From positions 76,975,026 to 77,039,025 of the forward strand of contig CM035808.1 in the NCBI GenBank assembly GCA_020466095.1: a stretch of DNA of 64,000 nucleotides, given 5' to 3'. A program made the translations under genes and the position numbers. The notes beneath the pieces were generated by a model. That model saw nothing but the letters and a program-made list of their open reading frames with translations, had not been told where the DNA came from and did no database searches. The DNA is from Chlorops oryzae (lineage: Eukaryota; Arthropoda; Insecta; Diptera; Chloropidae). Of the stretch, positions 33,240-42,199 are shown piece by piece. The stretch's first letter is position 1. Every line of letters begins with the position of its first letter.

Positions 33240-34505
33240 TAACAGGTTGGCTGATAAGTCCCCGGTCTAACAAAGAAAAACACATTTTTTTGTCAAAATT
33301 CGTTTTTATTATTCAACATAGTTCCCTTCAAGAGCGATACAACGATTATAACGACCTTCCAATTTTTTGATACCTTCGGTTTTGCCTCAAAATAGGCCTC
33401 AGTTTCGGCGATCACCTCTTCATTGCAGCCAAATTTTTTCCCTGCGAGCATCCTTTTGAGGTCTGAGAACAAGAAAAAGTCGCTGGGGGCCAGATCTGGA
33501 GAATACGGTGGGTGGGGAAGCAATTCGAAGCCTAATTCATGAATTTTTGCCATCGTTCTCAATGACTTGTGGCACGGTGCGTTGTCTTGGTGGAACAACA
33601 CTTTTTTCTTCTTCATATGGGGCCGTTTTGCCGCGATTTCGACCTTCAAACGCTCCAATAACGACATATAATAGTCACTGTTGATGGTTTTTCCCTTCTC
33701 AAGATAATCGATATAAATTAAAAAACAGAGACCATTACTTTGCCAGCGGACTTTTGAGTCTTTCCACGCTTCGGAGACGGTTCACCGATCGCTGTCCACT
33801 CAGCCGACTGTCGATTGAACTCAGGAGTGTAGTGATAGAGCCATGTTTCATCCATTGTCACATATCGACGCAAAAACTCGGGTGTATTGCGAGTTAACAG
33901 CTGCAAACACCGCTCAGAATCATCAACACGTTGTTGTTTTTGGTCAAATGTGAGCTCGCGCGGCACCCATTTTGCACAGAGCTTTTTCATATCCAAATAT
34001 TGATGAATGATATGACCAACACGTTCCTTTGATATCTTTAAGGCCTCTGCTATCTCGATCAACTTCATTTTACGGTCATTCAAAATCATTTTGTGAATTT
34101 TTTTGATGTTTTCGTCGGTAACCACCTCTTTCGGGCGTCCACTGCGATCACCGTCCTCCGTGCTCATTTCACCACGCTTGAATTTTGCATACCAATCAAT
34201 TATTGTTGATTTTCCTGGGGCAGAGTCCGGAAACTCATTATCAAGCCAAGTTTTTGCTTCCACTGTATTTTTTCCCTTCAGAAAACTGTATTTTATCAAA
34301 ACACGAAATTCCTTTTTTTCCCATTTTTTTCACAATAACAAAAGTTGCTTCACATAAGACGCTCTATCTCACAAACTAATTGACTTACAGACGTCAAATT
34401 TTGACACGAATCATTTGGAGGTTGCCACTATATAAAAATAATATGCATTTAATACTAGCGACGCCATCTATGTGTCAGACCGGGGACTTATCAGCCAACC
34501 TGTTA
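33240..34505 (-). mobile_element. mariner transposon, copy 2
   Basis: The element is 33242-34503 (1262 bp), with the same termini as copy 1 (ACAGGTTGGCTGATAAGTCC) and TA duplications at 33240-33241 and 34504-34505. It is very similar to copy 1 throughout. Confidence 0.95.
33309..34324 (-). pseudogene. mariner transposase, copy 2, broken
   Basis: Frames 33718-34299 and 33293-33667 give the helix-turn-helix part (TIIDWYAKFKRGEMSTEDGD, RSGRPKEVVTDENIKKIHKM) and the DD34D motifs (VTMDETWLYHY, HQDNAPCHKS, YSPDLAPSDFFLF). Lesions differ from copy 1: an extra G right after the ATG at 34324, a 16-bp deletion near 33718-33720 between the first and second catalytic Asp, and a 4-bp insertion near 33373-33376 before the C-terminal YNRCIALEGNYVE. 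It is non-functional, but most of the sequence is closer to the family consensus than copy 1. Confidence 0.93.
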
Positions 34506-34707
34506 CATTGACTAGTTGTCGTTATATTCCATTTGAAAGTTAAAAATTGTATACGATCGTATACAAGGAACCGATAAGGGTTAAGGCGCTGGTTGGGATG
34601 GCGGCGTATGGTTAACTCCATACTTCGGCGAGTATCCGTGGAATCCCCTCCTGTATCTCTGATTCCGGTATTACATATTATTTGGCATCTATATCTATGG
34701 GATTTTT

Positions 34708-35079
34708 TTAAACATTTTTATTGCTTTCAGCTACTCGTGCTCCATAGCCTCCCCAGTCGTTCTCCCATATGTCGAGTTCATGGGCGTCTAAGCTCATGCA
34801 ATCATCTTGTACCTCTGGCGGTGATGGTGGTGGTGCAGGTGCCAATGGTGGTGGTTTTGGTGCTGCTGCTTTTGTTGATGTTAATGGCATGCCTACTGCC
34901 GACATTGGCGCATGGTTTGCCTGTTCAGGCTCCAGGTATGTATCGATTAAATCTGGCTTATCAGTAGTGTTGGTCTGCTGCCTGGGGCGCAGTGTTGTGT
35001 GTTTAGTATGGAAAATCGGAAAAAGACGCACATTGAAATCTTTGACAATTTTTGGCGGTTTGTATGAGATGTCGCACAT
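34708..35079 (-). CDS. Unknown proline-rich ORF
   Basis: 124 codons from the ATG at 35079. The N-terminal DISYKPPKIVKDFNVRLFPI overlaps the 46-bp tandem array. The centre has KAAAPKPPPLAPAPPPSPPE and the end is acidic with aromatic residues (SLDAHELDIWENDWGGYG). The composition is not typical of random AT-rich DNA. It lies to the left of the Maverick genes on the same strand and might be part of that element. No family is recognised, and it may not be a gene. Confidence 0.3.
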   Translation of the reverse strand: MCDISYKPPKIVKDFNVRLFPIFHTKHTTLRPRQQTNTTDKPDLIDTYLEPEQANHAPMSAVGMPLTSTKAAAPKPPPLAPAPPPSPPEVQDDCMSLDAHELDIWENDWGGYGARVAESNKNV

Positions 35080-35150
35080 TGAAATCTTTGAAAATTTTTG
35101 GCGGTTTGTATGAGATGTCGCACATTGAAATTTTTGGTAGTTTATATGAG
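35027..35150. repeat. 46-bp tandem array, about 2.7 units
   Basis: CGCACATTGAAATCTTTG starts at 35027, 35073 and 35119. Units contain TTTTTGGCGGTTTGTATGAG. Confidence 0.88.
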
Positions 35151-35549
35151 AAGGTTCGGACTGAGCCTCAATGAAGGGGTGAAGGAGTGAGAAACTGTGC
35201 GGTAGGAGAGCATATATAGTTCAATATGTAAACATTGGGCTCAAGCTGGAGTTGAATTAGCGCTACTGAAGTCATTGAGATGAAGATAAGGCATGATTTT
35301 TTACTCAGAAGAAGTTGAAGCTTGCCTCATTGGATGTTTATTCACAAATTTTTCAACTTCAAGTTCAGTTCAATCAGGGGGATATTTTTGGGATTGAATG
35401 TTTTGAAAAATTAGTACATATATGTGTGAGTATGGTGTGGGTGAGAAACTGTGTGGAAGTTTGAAGAAAAGTGTAAAGGTATAAAAATTTTGTTCTATTA
35501 ACGCTATGAGTCTTACAAGTGAAGTCAAATAGATATTGATATAGTAGTA

Positions 35550-35834
35550 ACATTGCGACGCACAAAAATACAAAAAAGGTAAGGAAAAAAAATATTTTAA
35601 ATTAAATTAATAATGTCCTTTTATTTTTTATAGATAAATATGACGGATCAAAGTCAGGGAGCTCTGAATGCTATTAAGGACTTCGAAAGACTTAATAAAA
35701 TGGAAAGAATCCCTAGTAATCAGCTAGTGGAAGGGGAATAGCATCCTATTGTTAGAGCTGTGAGAGTTCAAACAAAATTTGGCAAACTAGCAAAACAAGC
35801 TAATAAATATGTAAAAATAATTTTTCAAAAATAA
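35550..35834 (+). pseudogene. Small spliced ORF fragment, possibly Maverick-associated
   Basis: A GT donor at about 35579 and TATAG acceptor at about 35632 frame a short AT-rich intron. The following ATG (35641) encodes MTDQSQGALNAIKDFERLNK and, after a TAG near 35740, HPIVRAVRVQTKFGKLAKQA. I associate this pattern (a Phe-x2-Leu-x2-Met motif followed by RVQTKFG) with a small repeated insect protein family, but I cannot name it. The upstream 35200-35215 region has a TATA-like catatatag. Confidence 0.35.
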
Positions 35835-35995
35835 AAGAAAATAAATTTTGTTTCCAATTCTTAAAAGAATAATTAAATATTTTAATTAATAAATGAATAG
35901 AGAAACTTATGTAATAGCTAAATCATAATCTTGAACACATTTTCTTCGAGCTAAAGAATTTTTAAGGGCGCAAACGCAAGCTTTCTTTTTTCTTG

Positions 35996-36282
35996 TCAAC
36001 AAATTACAATGATTGTTACTGTTATATCATCTGAATCACATAGGTGCCTTATGTTCTTAAGCGAATAATTACAAACGATTTCTTTTATGCTAGAAATTGC
36101 GCACTCTGCCAAAAGTTCCTTTGCCCACATTGGTTTTTCTTCGCCTTTTACATTTATTTGATAGCCTTTGAGGAGAAATTTCATAAATTTCTTCATTTCA
36201 CTCTTAGTGAGGTCATTAGAGTCCCAATCGAACATATGGTAGTTGTTTTTGAGCCAAATTGCTGATTTTTTCTCGGCATCGT
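35996..36282 (-). pseudogene. Small ORF downstream of the capsid-like gene
   Basis: About 95 codons with no ATG at the start (the open frame begins at the capsid stop). It contains AIWLKNNYHMFDWDSNDLTK and VKGEEKPMWAKELLAE. The NYH...W and KGxxKxxW pattern recurs in proteins of virus-like insect elements, to my recollection. Function unknown. Confidence 0.4.
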
Positions 36283-37480
36283 TCAATAAATTGACATCGG
36301 TTTGTATGTAATGACACGATCATGTATGAGAACACAATATGCCGAAGTGTTTGCTTTAATGTTTTCAAGACTTTTGAACATTATACCAATATCGAGAGCA
36401 CCTGTTTTAATTTCTTCATTTTGATGCGACGTGTCAATAACAATTATTGTACATTCTTTAAACTTTTTGCAGCATAAAAGTGGGTGTGACTCAATCATGT
36501 AATAACTTTGTTCAAACCTTGCATACATATCATATAAGAGAGCATATCGATTACGAGACAAATTTAAATTTAGGTTATCGTATGGATATGAAACAGAGTT
36601 TAAATGTACTTTTAAATCGGTTAAGCTACAGTTTGTTAACTTTTCTCCATTCTCGAAACCGATAAGAATAAAACGAGGATGCTTACTTTGTGTGCCTACT
36701 TTTATGTTCCATGTGTGATTTGTACTTTGAGGTAGCTCTGGATAAAAGTAACATTCCCAACTACGAAATGATATAGGTAGAGGAATATCCTTTTTAATAG
36801 TTGTATAGATTTTCAATTTGGCTGCATCGGATAATTGAATTTGAGGAATCTTCCAAGCAACATTTAAGAGCTTTGAGTTAATTTTATCCTTTTCACTCTC
36901 TCCCGTACTATAGACAGACTTATCATTTGATCTAGAACGTAGCAAGATAAGCTCATGTCTTGAATTTATCATAATTTTATCAAAGTCTTCGGCAAAGCCC
37001 ATCAACATTTTTAGTGGTACGCAAAAATTGAAATAGCCATTATTTACAGCTGGTTTAATATTCTCTTCCGGAGACCAACCGGCATTTTCCAATATTTTTG
37101 TTTAAGGATACAAGATTTTCTTAAGTAGAAGTTTGACCCAAGTACCGTGTGCGATCAATTTCCACACCATTCATTTCATAAGGTATTTCCTCAAAAAGAT
37201 CTGCAATACAATTATTTTGAAATGTAACTCCTTTGGGTTCTGCATTTTTGGAACCAATTGAAACATCCCCCTCAATGAACAGTTAGCTTTCATGAGGAAG
37301 AACGTAGAGATCTTGATTTTGAATTGCTATCCGTATCTCATCATTGTTGTTAAAGGATTGAAAATATGGTTGATATGTGTGATATTCGTTCTTCGTAATA
37401 GACTCATCGAAGACGGGTTGTTCTCCAATTCTCAAGATATTATTAATTTTTTTTTAAATGTAAGTAAATCCCAATGATTG
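36283..37480 (-). pseudogene. Polinton major-capsid-like protein (double jelly roll), broken
   Basis: An N-terminal part at about 37480-37120 (QPVFDESITKNEYHTYQPYF, EIPYEMNGVEIDRTRYLG) precedes a long frame 36283-37092. That frame has CVPLKMLMGFAEDFDKIMIN, SRHELILLRSRSNDKS, PLPISFRSWECYFYPELPQS, KHPRFILIGFENGEKL and NLSRNRYALLYDMYARFEQS, ending AYCVLIHDRVITYKPMSIY. The family is the beta-rich shell protein of Polinton-like viruses. Stops near 37288 and 37115 disrupt it. The identification rests on remembered family patterns; a structure-based search would decide. Confidence 0.7.
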
Positions 37481-37633
37481 TTAAAAGTTTAAACTTTTAA
37501 TACTTAATGGCTTTTTTATAAGAAATTTTCCTTTGCTTATTCTTGATGCGTTATATACAAGAGATGAAGATAAACTGATAGAAGAACCATCGTTCACACC
37601 ATTTTTATTAAATCTAATCATAGCTGATGCTAA

Positions 37634-38366
37634 TTATTGAACAGGTTTCAAGTGGAGTCTTAATGTAATCGTTTCTCCTTGAAAATAGAATAATACACCG
37701 TTTTCGTTAACAAGTCTAACTGCAATTGAACCTATCTCTTTGACGATCACAGGCAAATAGATAACATTATTTGGAATTATGTCTATTTTATATCCTCGTT
37801 CAACATTTGTAGAGAATTCAATAAGGTGTGTGCCAGGGTACTGTTTACATATGAACCGCCCACAATGTTGCACTCAATACGTACAACATTGTTTTGGGTT
37901 ATCATTAAACTTGTATCCGATATATGTGTTTCAAAAGGTTTAAGTTGACGCTTTGAAAAACCCAAAAGCGATCCAATGCTTCTCTCTCTATCAAAATAAT
38001 TTATATCTTTTTCAGAGAAGATTTCAGCTTTTAATGTATTATTATTGGCCTTTATACTTAATGTAGCACCAGGTGCTGCTGCTCTTTGATGTTCGTATGC
38101 GTCTAAAATATATTTTACAATATCATCGAACTCATATGACCCGATAGGAAGCTCGATTACATGCTTGCCAATGTGAAAAAGTTATTCTTTTCAAAAATAT
38201 TCGGTATTGAGTAATATGCAAGAAAATAAATCAGTCCACAAACATATTCCTTTTTAGCTCTATGAGAGAAAAATAATTTGCTGTAAGAATTGAGGAATTT
38301 CCAGTCAAAGTCAATATTCTTGATATCTTGAGGGGTTAAGAAAGTAAAGTAAACTGAATCAATCAA
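37634..38366 (-). pseudogene. Polinton capsid-associated protein (possible penton), broken
   Basis: Three overlapping minus-strand frames are collinear: an N-terminal part (MIDSVYFTFLTPQDIKNIDF, AYYSIPNIFEKN), a middle (LLGFSKRQLKPFETHISDTS with IECNIVGGSYVN) and a C-terminal part (HLIEFSTNVERGYKIDIIPN, VIYLPVIVKEIGSIAVRLV, FQGETITLRLHLKP). In insect Polinton-like elements such a protein sits beside the major capsid gene; a minor-capsid role is inference. At least two frameshifts are present. Confidence 0.6.
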
Positions 38367-38947
38367 ACAAAAAAAACTTCTTTTTTTAAAATTTTTTCAT
38401 AGTTTATCATATATATTTGTCCAAGAAATGTGACTATCTGAAAACCCCAACCATTTTACATACACTTTATCACCCCGTTTCCTTATAACTTTCTCAACTA
38501 AATACATGTGAGGAAAACGTGATTTTTGCAATTCTTGTGTATAGAAAGCATCCTTTATTACATTTCCCTGATAGTCTTCTAGAATATAAGTACATGGATT
38601 GGAACTTTGAATCTTATTTATCTTGAAGATTTCCGTTGTCCAATTGGGTGTGTAACCTTTCCCAAAAACATGTTTATATTTGCTTATTCCCAGCAAACAT
38701 TTGCATAAGCTTTTTACAAAGGTGCTTACTATTTATTTGTTTCCAAGAAATTTTCCAAACTTTTTCCAAGCATATATGTGCTATATTAAATTCGCAAACA
38801 TTGCCCAAACGCTTTCCAAATGTGTTTGGGAAATGTTAAATTTCTCAAGTACTTCGCAAATCCGTACATACATCGTACATACATACGAGGTGTCTACAGT
38901 TCGATTTTTTCGAACGTTAATATATTAATTCTAGCACGCGCGAATGA

Positions 38948-39026
38948 GATCTCTCGGTAGCGTAATGGGAGCGTGTTGCGATTTGTAACCTGGAGGGCTC
39001 GAGTTCGATTCCACTTAGAGGGGAGA
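38948..39026 (+). other. tRNA-like / SINE-head segment, plus strand
   Basis: A box A-like TCGGTAGCGTAATGGGAG and a box B-like GAGTTCGATTCC lie about 50 bp apart, as in RNA polymerase III promoters. The stems do not fold into a good cloverleaf, so this is a tRNA-derived SINE head or tRNA relic and not a working tRNA gene. Confidence 0.45.
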
Positions 39027-39204
39027 AAGAAAGTTGGCAGTTATAAATTTAGGTTCACATTCGGTCGTCAGAAACGTAATGTATACACATGTGCTTTAAA
39101 AAAAAATTTTTTTTTTATAAATGTTTGGATGAAAGCTAGATATTCCTCTAAGTTTTGAAATATTATTTAAATGTTATATTATCTACCTAAGTATTCACAA
39201 TAAA

Positions 39205-39262
39205 AACCCCTCGCCGCAGCAGGGATTGAACCCGCCTACATCGGATTGGTACTGCTTGTTTA
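39205..39262 (-). other. tRNA-like segment, minus strand
   Basis: On the minus strand, GGCGGGTTCAATCCCTGCTG contains a box B consensus (GGTTCAATCCC) preceded by AAGCAGTACCAATCCGATG. It lies about 200 bp from the plus-strand tRNA-like segment. Box A is not clear. Confidence 0.4.
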
Positions 39263-40030
39263 GGCTTGGAAAATATTTAATTAGATTGCTTGGATTTATA
39301 TGTTTTCCAATTTGAAATCCAATTGAATAAAAAGGGAGCCGTTTTGGTTATTTACACTTGAATTCCAAATAAATTCCAACACTTGGATCCAAGCCTTTTG
39401 TTTGCGGGCGCAAGTTACTTCCAATTGTTTAGTAAGCGTAAATGTTTGCTGGGTTCGAACGTAATCGTTTACATGAAATTTGGGCTTATTATAGACTTTC
39501 AGACGGTTGAAAATCGTTTTTAGAATTTTTGCTGCATTTAAAGAATTCTTTCTATCGGTTGCAATTTTTATTATTCTGTGCACTTTTGCATTGTACTCTT
39601 TAGTCAATTTTTGATATTCACCAATCCATCTGTAAGAACCGCGATTACTGAAGCTCTTCCACATCATATTTTTCAAAGTGCGATTAAATCGTTCAACTAT
39701 CAATGCTTTCATTACAATATAGGTAGAGTAGTGATTTACTTTGTTTTGTTTCATTAAAAGTTGAAACTGTTTGCAAATTTTTAGGTTTTCGACCGCATTC
39801 AAATACAGTTTTCATTGTTTTGGTAACATCAGGAGCTGTTTTCGACTTTAACGCAACGGTCCAGGCATATTTGGAAAAAGTGTCAATGATTGTGAGTAGG
39901 TAGCGATACCCTTTGTTGAATGTAGAGTAATTACCCATTTCCAATAAATCAGCTTGCCAAAGATAATCAATATCTTTGGTTATAACAGCTCTTCGTCTAA
40001 AATTTCGTCGTGCCTGTCGATGGAGCTCCC

Positions 40031-40600
40031 CTTTTACTATTGATTTGATTTGATTTATTTATTATATAATATCGCAGTGCAACAGGACTTAGTCCCATAA
40101 AAAGCACTAGCCATTCAGTGTACAAATCTGGCACTTATAGTGTAGTAATATACCAAGATTCCTCTAATAATTTAATAACAATACAAAAATAAAATATAAA
40201 AGTAACATTAAAAACTTAAAGAAAGATGAGATGTTATAGTTTAAATATTAACATTTCAATAATTCGACTCGAGATTTTAGATTTAATGATAATTTCCTCA
40301 ATACATGTGACTTGTAAGTAGATGAGAAGTAAGTGAAGGACAGGGATAAGAACTGCAGAAGAAAGAAGTGAGAGAGTGAGAATAGATTCAAAAAGACTAC
40401 TACCAGAAACGTCTGCTCAAAAGTGTTTTAAATCGAACTATGCCGCTAGTGCATCGTAAGCTGAAGTCTAGTCTATTGGATCTTTGAGATTTCTGATGCG
40501 ATTAAAATGAGCGTTGACGCTGTCATCTTTGCTAGCGCTTAGAGTCAATTCCGTATTAAAACTTTTTGACTTGGATGTATTTTTATTAAATCGACCGAAT
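40031..40600 (-). mobile_element. Probable non-LTR retroelement 3' tail
   Basis: On the minus strand the sequence ends AATAAATAAATCAAATCAAA, a simple-repeat tail typical of some LINE or SINE 3' ends, and it interrupts the integrase reading frame at 40030. The preceding sequence has no ORF. Assignment is by form only. Confidence 0.4.
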
Positions 40601-40636
40601 TTGTCCACGCTCATCTTTTTATTTTTCGTCGAGTTT

Positions 40637-40755
40637 TCATTCAATTATGCCAGCTTCTTTAAGCTCTTCAGTAATTGAAATGATTTCGTTGTTATGATTA
40701 CACAGTGCGGCAGTGAAAAAATCAGCTACATAAACACCTAAGCGTTTGAAAGGTA
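40637..40755 (-). pseudogene. C-terminal fragment of a small Maverick-type protein
   Basis: The minus frame PFKRLGVYVADFFTAALCNH ... EIISITEELKEAGIIE ends at 40637. The ITEELKEAGII ending is familiar to me from Polinton-encoded small proteins, but the evidence is weak. Confidence 0.35.
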
Positions 40756-41317
40756 AGCATAGTAGAAGTTCACTCCTAGCTGGATTTTGAATTATTAGTC
40801 AAACTTTTCGTTTTATGGCCACTCCCATTTTTGGGGCGTTTTAAACAACATGCCTTCTTCGTAATGCTTATATCTCGAAAAATATTGGAGATATCACTTT
40901 TGAGTCTTCTGAGAAGTTGAAGTCATTAAAGATCTACAATACACTAGTACACAAAAACTTCGTAACTTTTTATCTTCAGGCCTCAAATTTAAAAATGATC
41001 AAGAAAGTTGGGGATTTTGCGTGGTTTTTTGCTTTTTTCTTGAAAATCATTGAAAAATCAACCATAAAATATGTTAAAATAATGTTAAAAAAAATTTTAA
41101 CAAACAACTTCTCCAAATACATCATTGTGATCAGATGAACTTTGGATGCAGTTTTTGATACTCTAAGAGAAACATCACTTATTCGAATTGATGTTCGGTG
41201 TTCGGTCGGAACGGAAAGTATAAATGAAATTGTTTATATAACATAAAATAAAACATTCAAGCTAATTTAGTTTTTTTTTTATTTTTTTTATTTCACTCTC
41301 GTTCTCACTATCTACAA
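40756..41317. other. No recognisable gene
   Basis: AT-rich interval between the Maverick remnant and the next repeat fragment. Short ORFs only. Confidence 0.5.
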
Positions 41318-41362
41318 CAGTTGATGTTTCCGACGCGCTGCTTTCATTTTCGAAACCATAAA
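41318..41362 (+). repeat. Inverted copy of the downstream ORF end
   Basis: 45 bp complementary, with one mismatch, to 42074-42118, which encode the C-terminal FENESSASETSTD of the following fragment. It makes the fragment's 5' side an antisense copy of its own 3' end. Confidence 0.9.
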
Positions 41363-41369
41363 ATTTTAA

Positions 41370-42135
41370 TCAAGGGCGGTTGGCCAAAGTTTTACTGCTT
41401 AATTTGCCGCTGGGATACTCGAGCGAAAGTCGACCACTATTCACATCAGTGGGAGAAAAGAGTCACAGGTGTGAAAGATTTAGGCATAGACATGTTAGAG
41501 GAGCCACTTATAAAAAACACTTGCAGCATAATTCTGCCTCCGTTGCACATCAAGTTAGGCATTACAAACAAAATTGGTGACACTGTTGTTCGCCAAAACG
41601 AAGCTGTTTTTGAATGTTTAAAGGAAATTTTCCCAAGCTCAGTAAAAAAAATTCAACCAGGTAAAACATACTCAAAAAATTTTAAAGACCGAAAATTTAT
41701 ATTAATATCATGTGAATTCTATACTTCAAATAGGAATTCTCAATGGTCCGGATTTACGCACGCTTATGAAAAATGAGCACTTTTAAAACATTCTCAGTGA
41801 AAATGAGCTTTTGGCCTGGATTGCATTGAAAATCTTTATTGCGAAGGTTCTGAGAAAAAATCGAGACAACAGTTTTAAAGCCCTAGTCAAAAATATGCTT
41901 GAAGCGCTTAAAATTCTAGGCGTATCAATGACTTTGAAATTGCATTTTCTCAATAACCATATCGAAGCATTTTTAAAACAATTACCAACGGAATCCGATG
42001 CTCATGGAAAAAAGGTTTAAAGGCAAAAAACTTGATGCCATGTTAGGCGAAATATGTTGGTTGACACAAAAAATTTATAGTTTCGAAAATGAAAGCAGCG
42101 CGTCGGAAACATCAACTGATGTCGATAAAATCTAA
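41370..42135 (+). pseudogene. Repeated-family protein fragment (KGGW...LPPLHIKLG type), broken
   Basis: The frame 41321-41776 has KGGWPKFYCLICRWDTRAKV, HQWEKRVTGV and SIILPPLHIKLGITNKIGDT with FECLKEIFPSSVKKIQPGKT. After a stop and frameshift, 41811-42020 has LGVSMTLKLHFLNNHIEAFL and ESDAHGKK, and a last piece ends DVDKI at 42133. I recognise this as a very common repeat-encoded protein pattern in arthropods, but I cannot assign its superfamily or function. The Cys pair and WDxR could bind metal or nucleic acid (inference). Several stops are present. Confidence 0.55.
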
Positions 42136-42199
42136 TTTTTTAATTTAATTTATCGTCTCATGGTATTTTACTCTTTCTTTATTTCCCTGTGAGGGTAAA

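Larger units (their letters stand above)
38687..39455. mobile_element. 765-bp element with CCCAGCAAACATTT termini
   Basis: The element is 38689-39453. Its left end CCCAGCAAACATTTGCATAAGC is mirrored by GCGTAAATGTTTGCTGGG at the right, and TT (or TTC, depending on the boundary) flanks both sides. Removing it rejoins the integrase codons for DYVR and ISKYKHV, so the empty site can be inferred. There is no ORF of its own. It contains two tRNA-like segments in opposite orientation. Confidence 0.8.
38397..40030 (-). pseudogene. Polinton integrase, split by a 765-bp insertion
   Basis: From 40030 leftwards: ELHRQARRNFRRRAVI, DYLWQADLLEMGNYSTFNKG, LLTIIDTFSKYAWTVALKSK (first catalytic Asp regions), then a frameshifted stretch and IVERFNRTLKNMMWKSFSNR (catalytic Glu region), WIGEYQKLTKEYNAKVHR and KFHVNDYVR. 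The frame is cut at 39453 and resumes at 38688 with SKYKHVFGKGYTPNWTTEIF and a chromodomain-like end, YLVEKVIRKRGDKVYVKWLG. The enzyme would insert the element. The frameshift near 39700-39790 and loss of the core's middle disable it. Confidence 0.85.
35990..40760 (-). mobile_element. Maverick/Polinton (adintovirus-like) remnant
   Basis: Minus-strand genes in order: a small ORF (40637-40755), retroviral-type integrase with chromodomain-like end (38397-40030), a capsid-type protein (37634-38366) and a double-jelly-roll major-capsid-like protein (36283-37480), then another small ORF (35996-36282). This set is characteristic of Polintons and related viruses integrated in insect genomes. No polymerase B, ATPase or protease was seen, and terminal repeats are missing. 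It is interrupted by a 765-bp element at 38689-39453 and by a LINE-like tail at 40031-40600. All genes carry breaks. Confidence 0.8.

Noticed and set aside
36480..36665. Plus-strand ORF opposite the capsid-like gene
   Set aside because: Antisense shadow; the minus frame carries the conserved pattern.
38948..39026. Functional tRNA gene
   Set aside because: Box A/B-like motifs are present, but acceptor and T stems do not pair, so no plausible cloverleaf forms.
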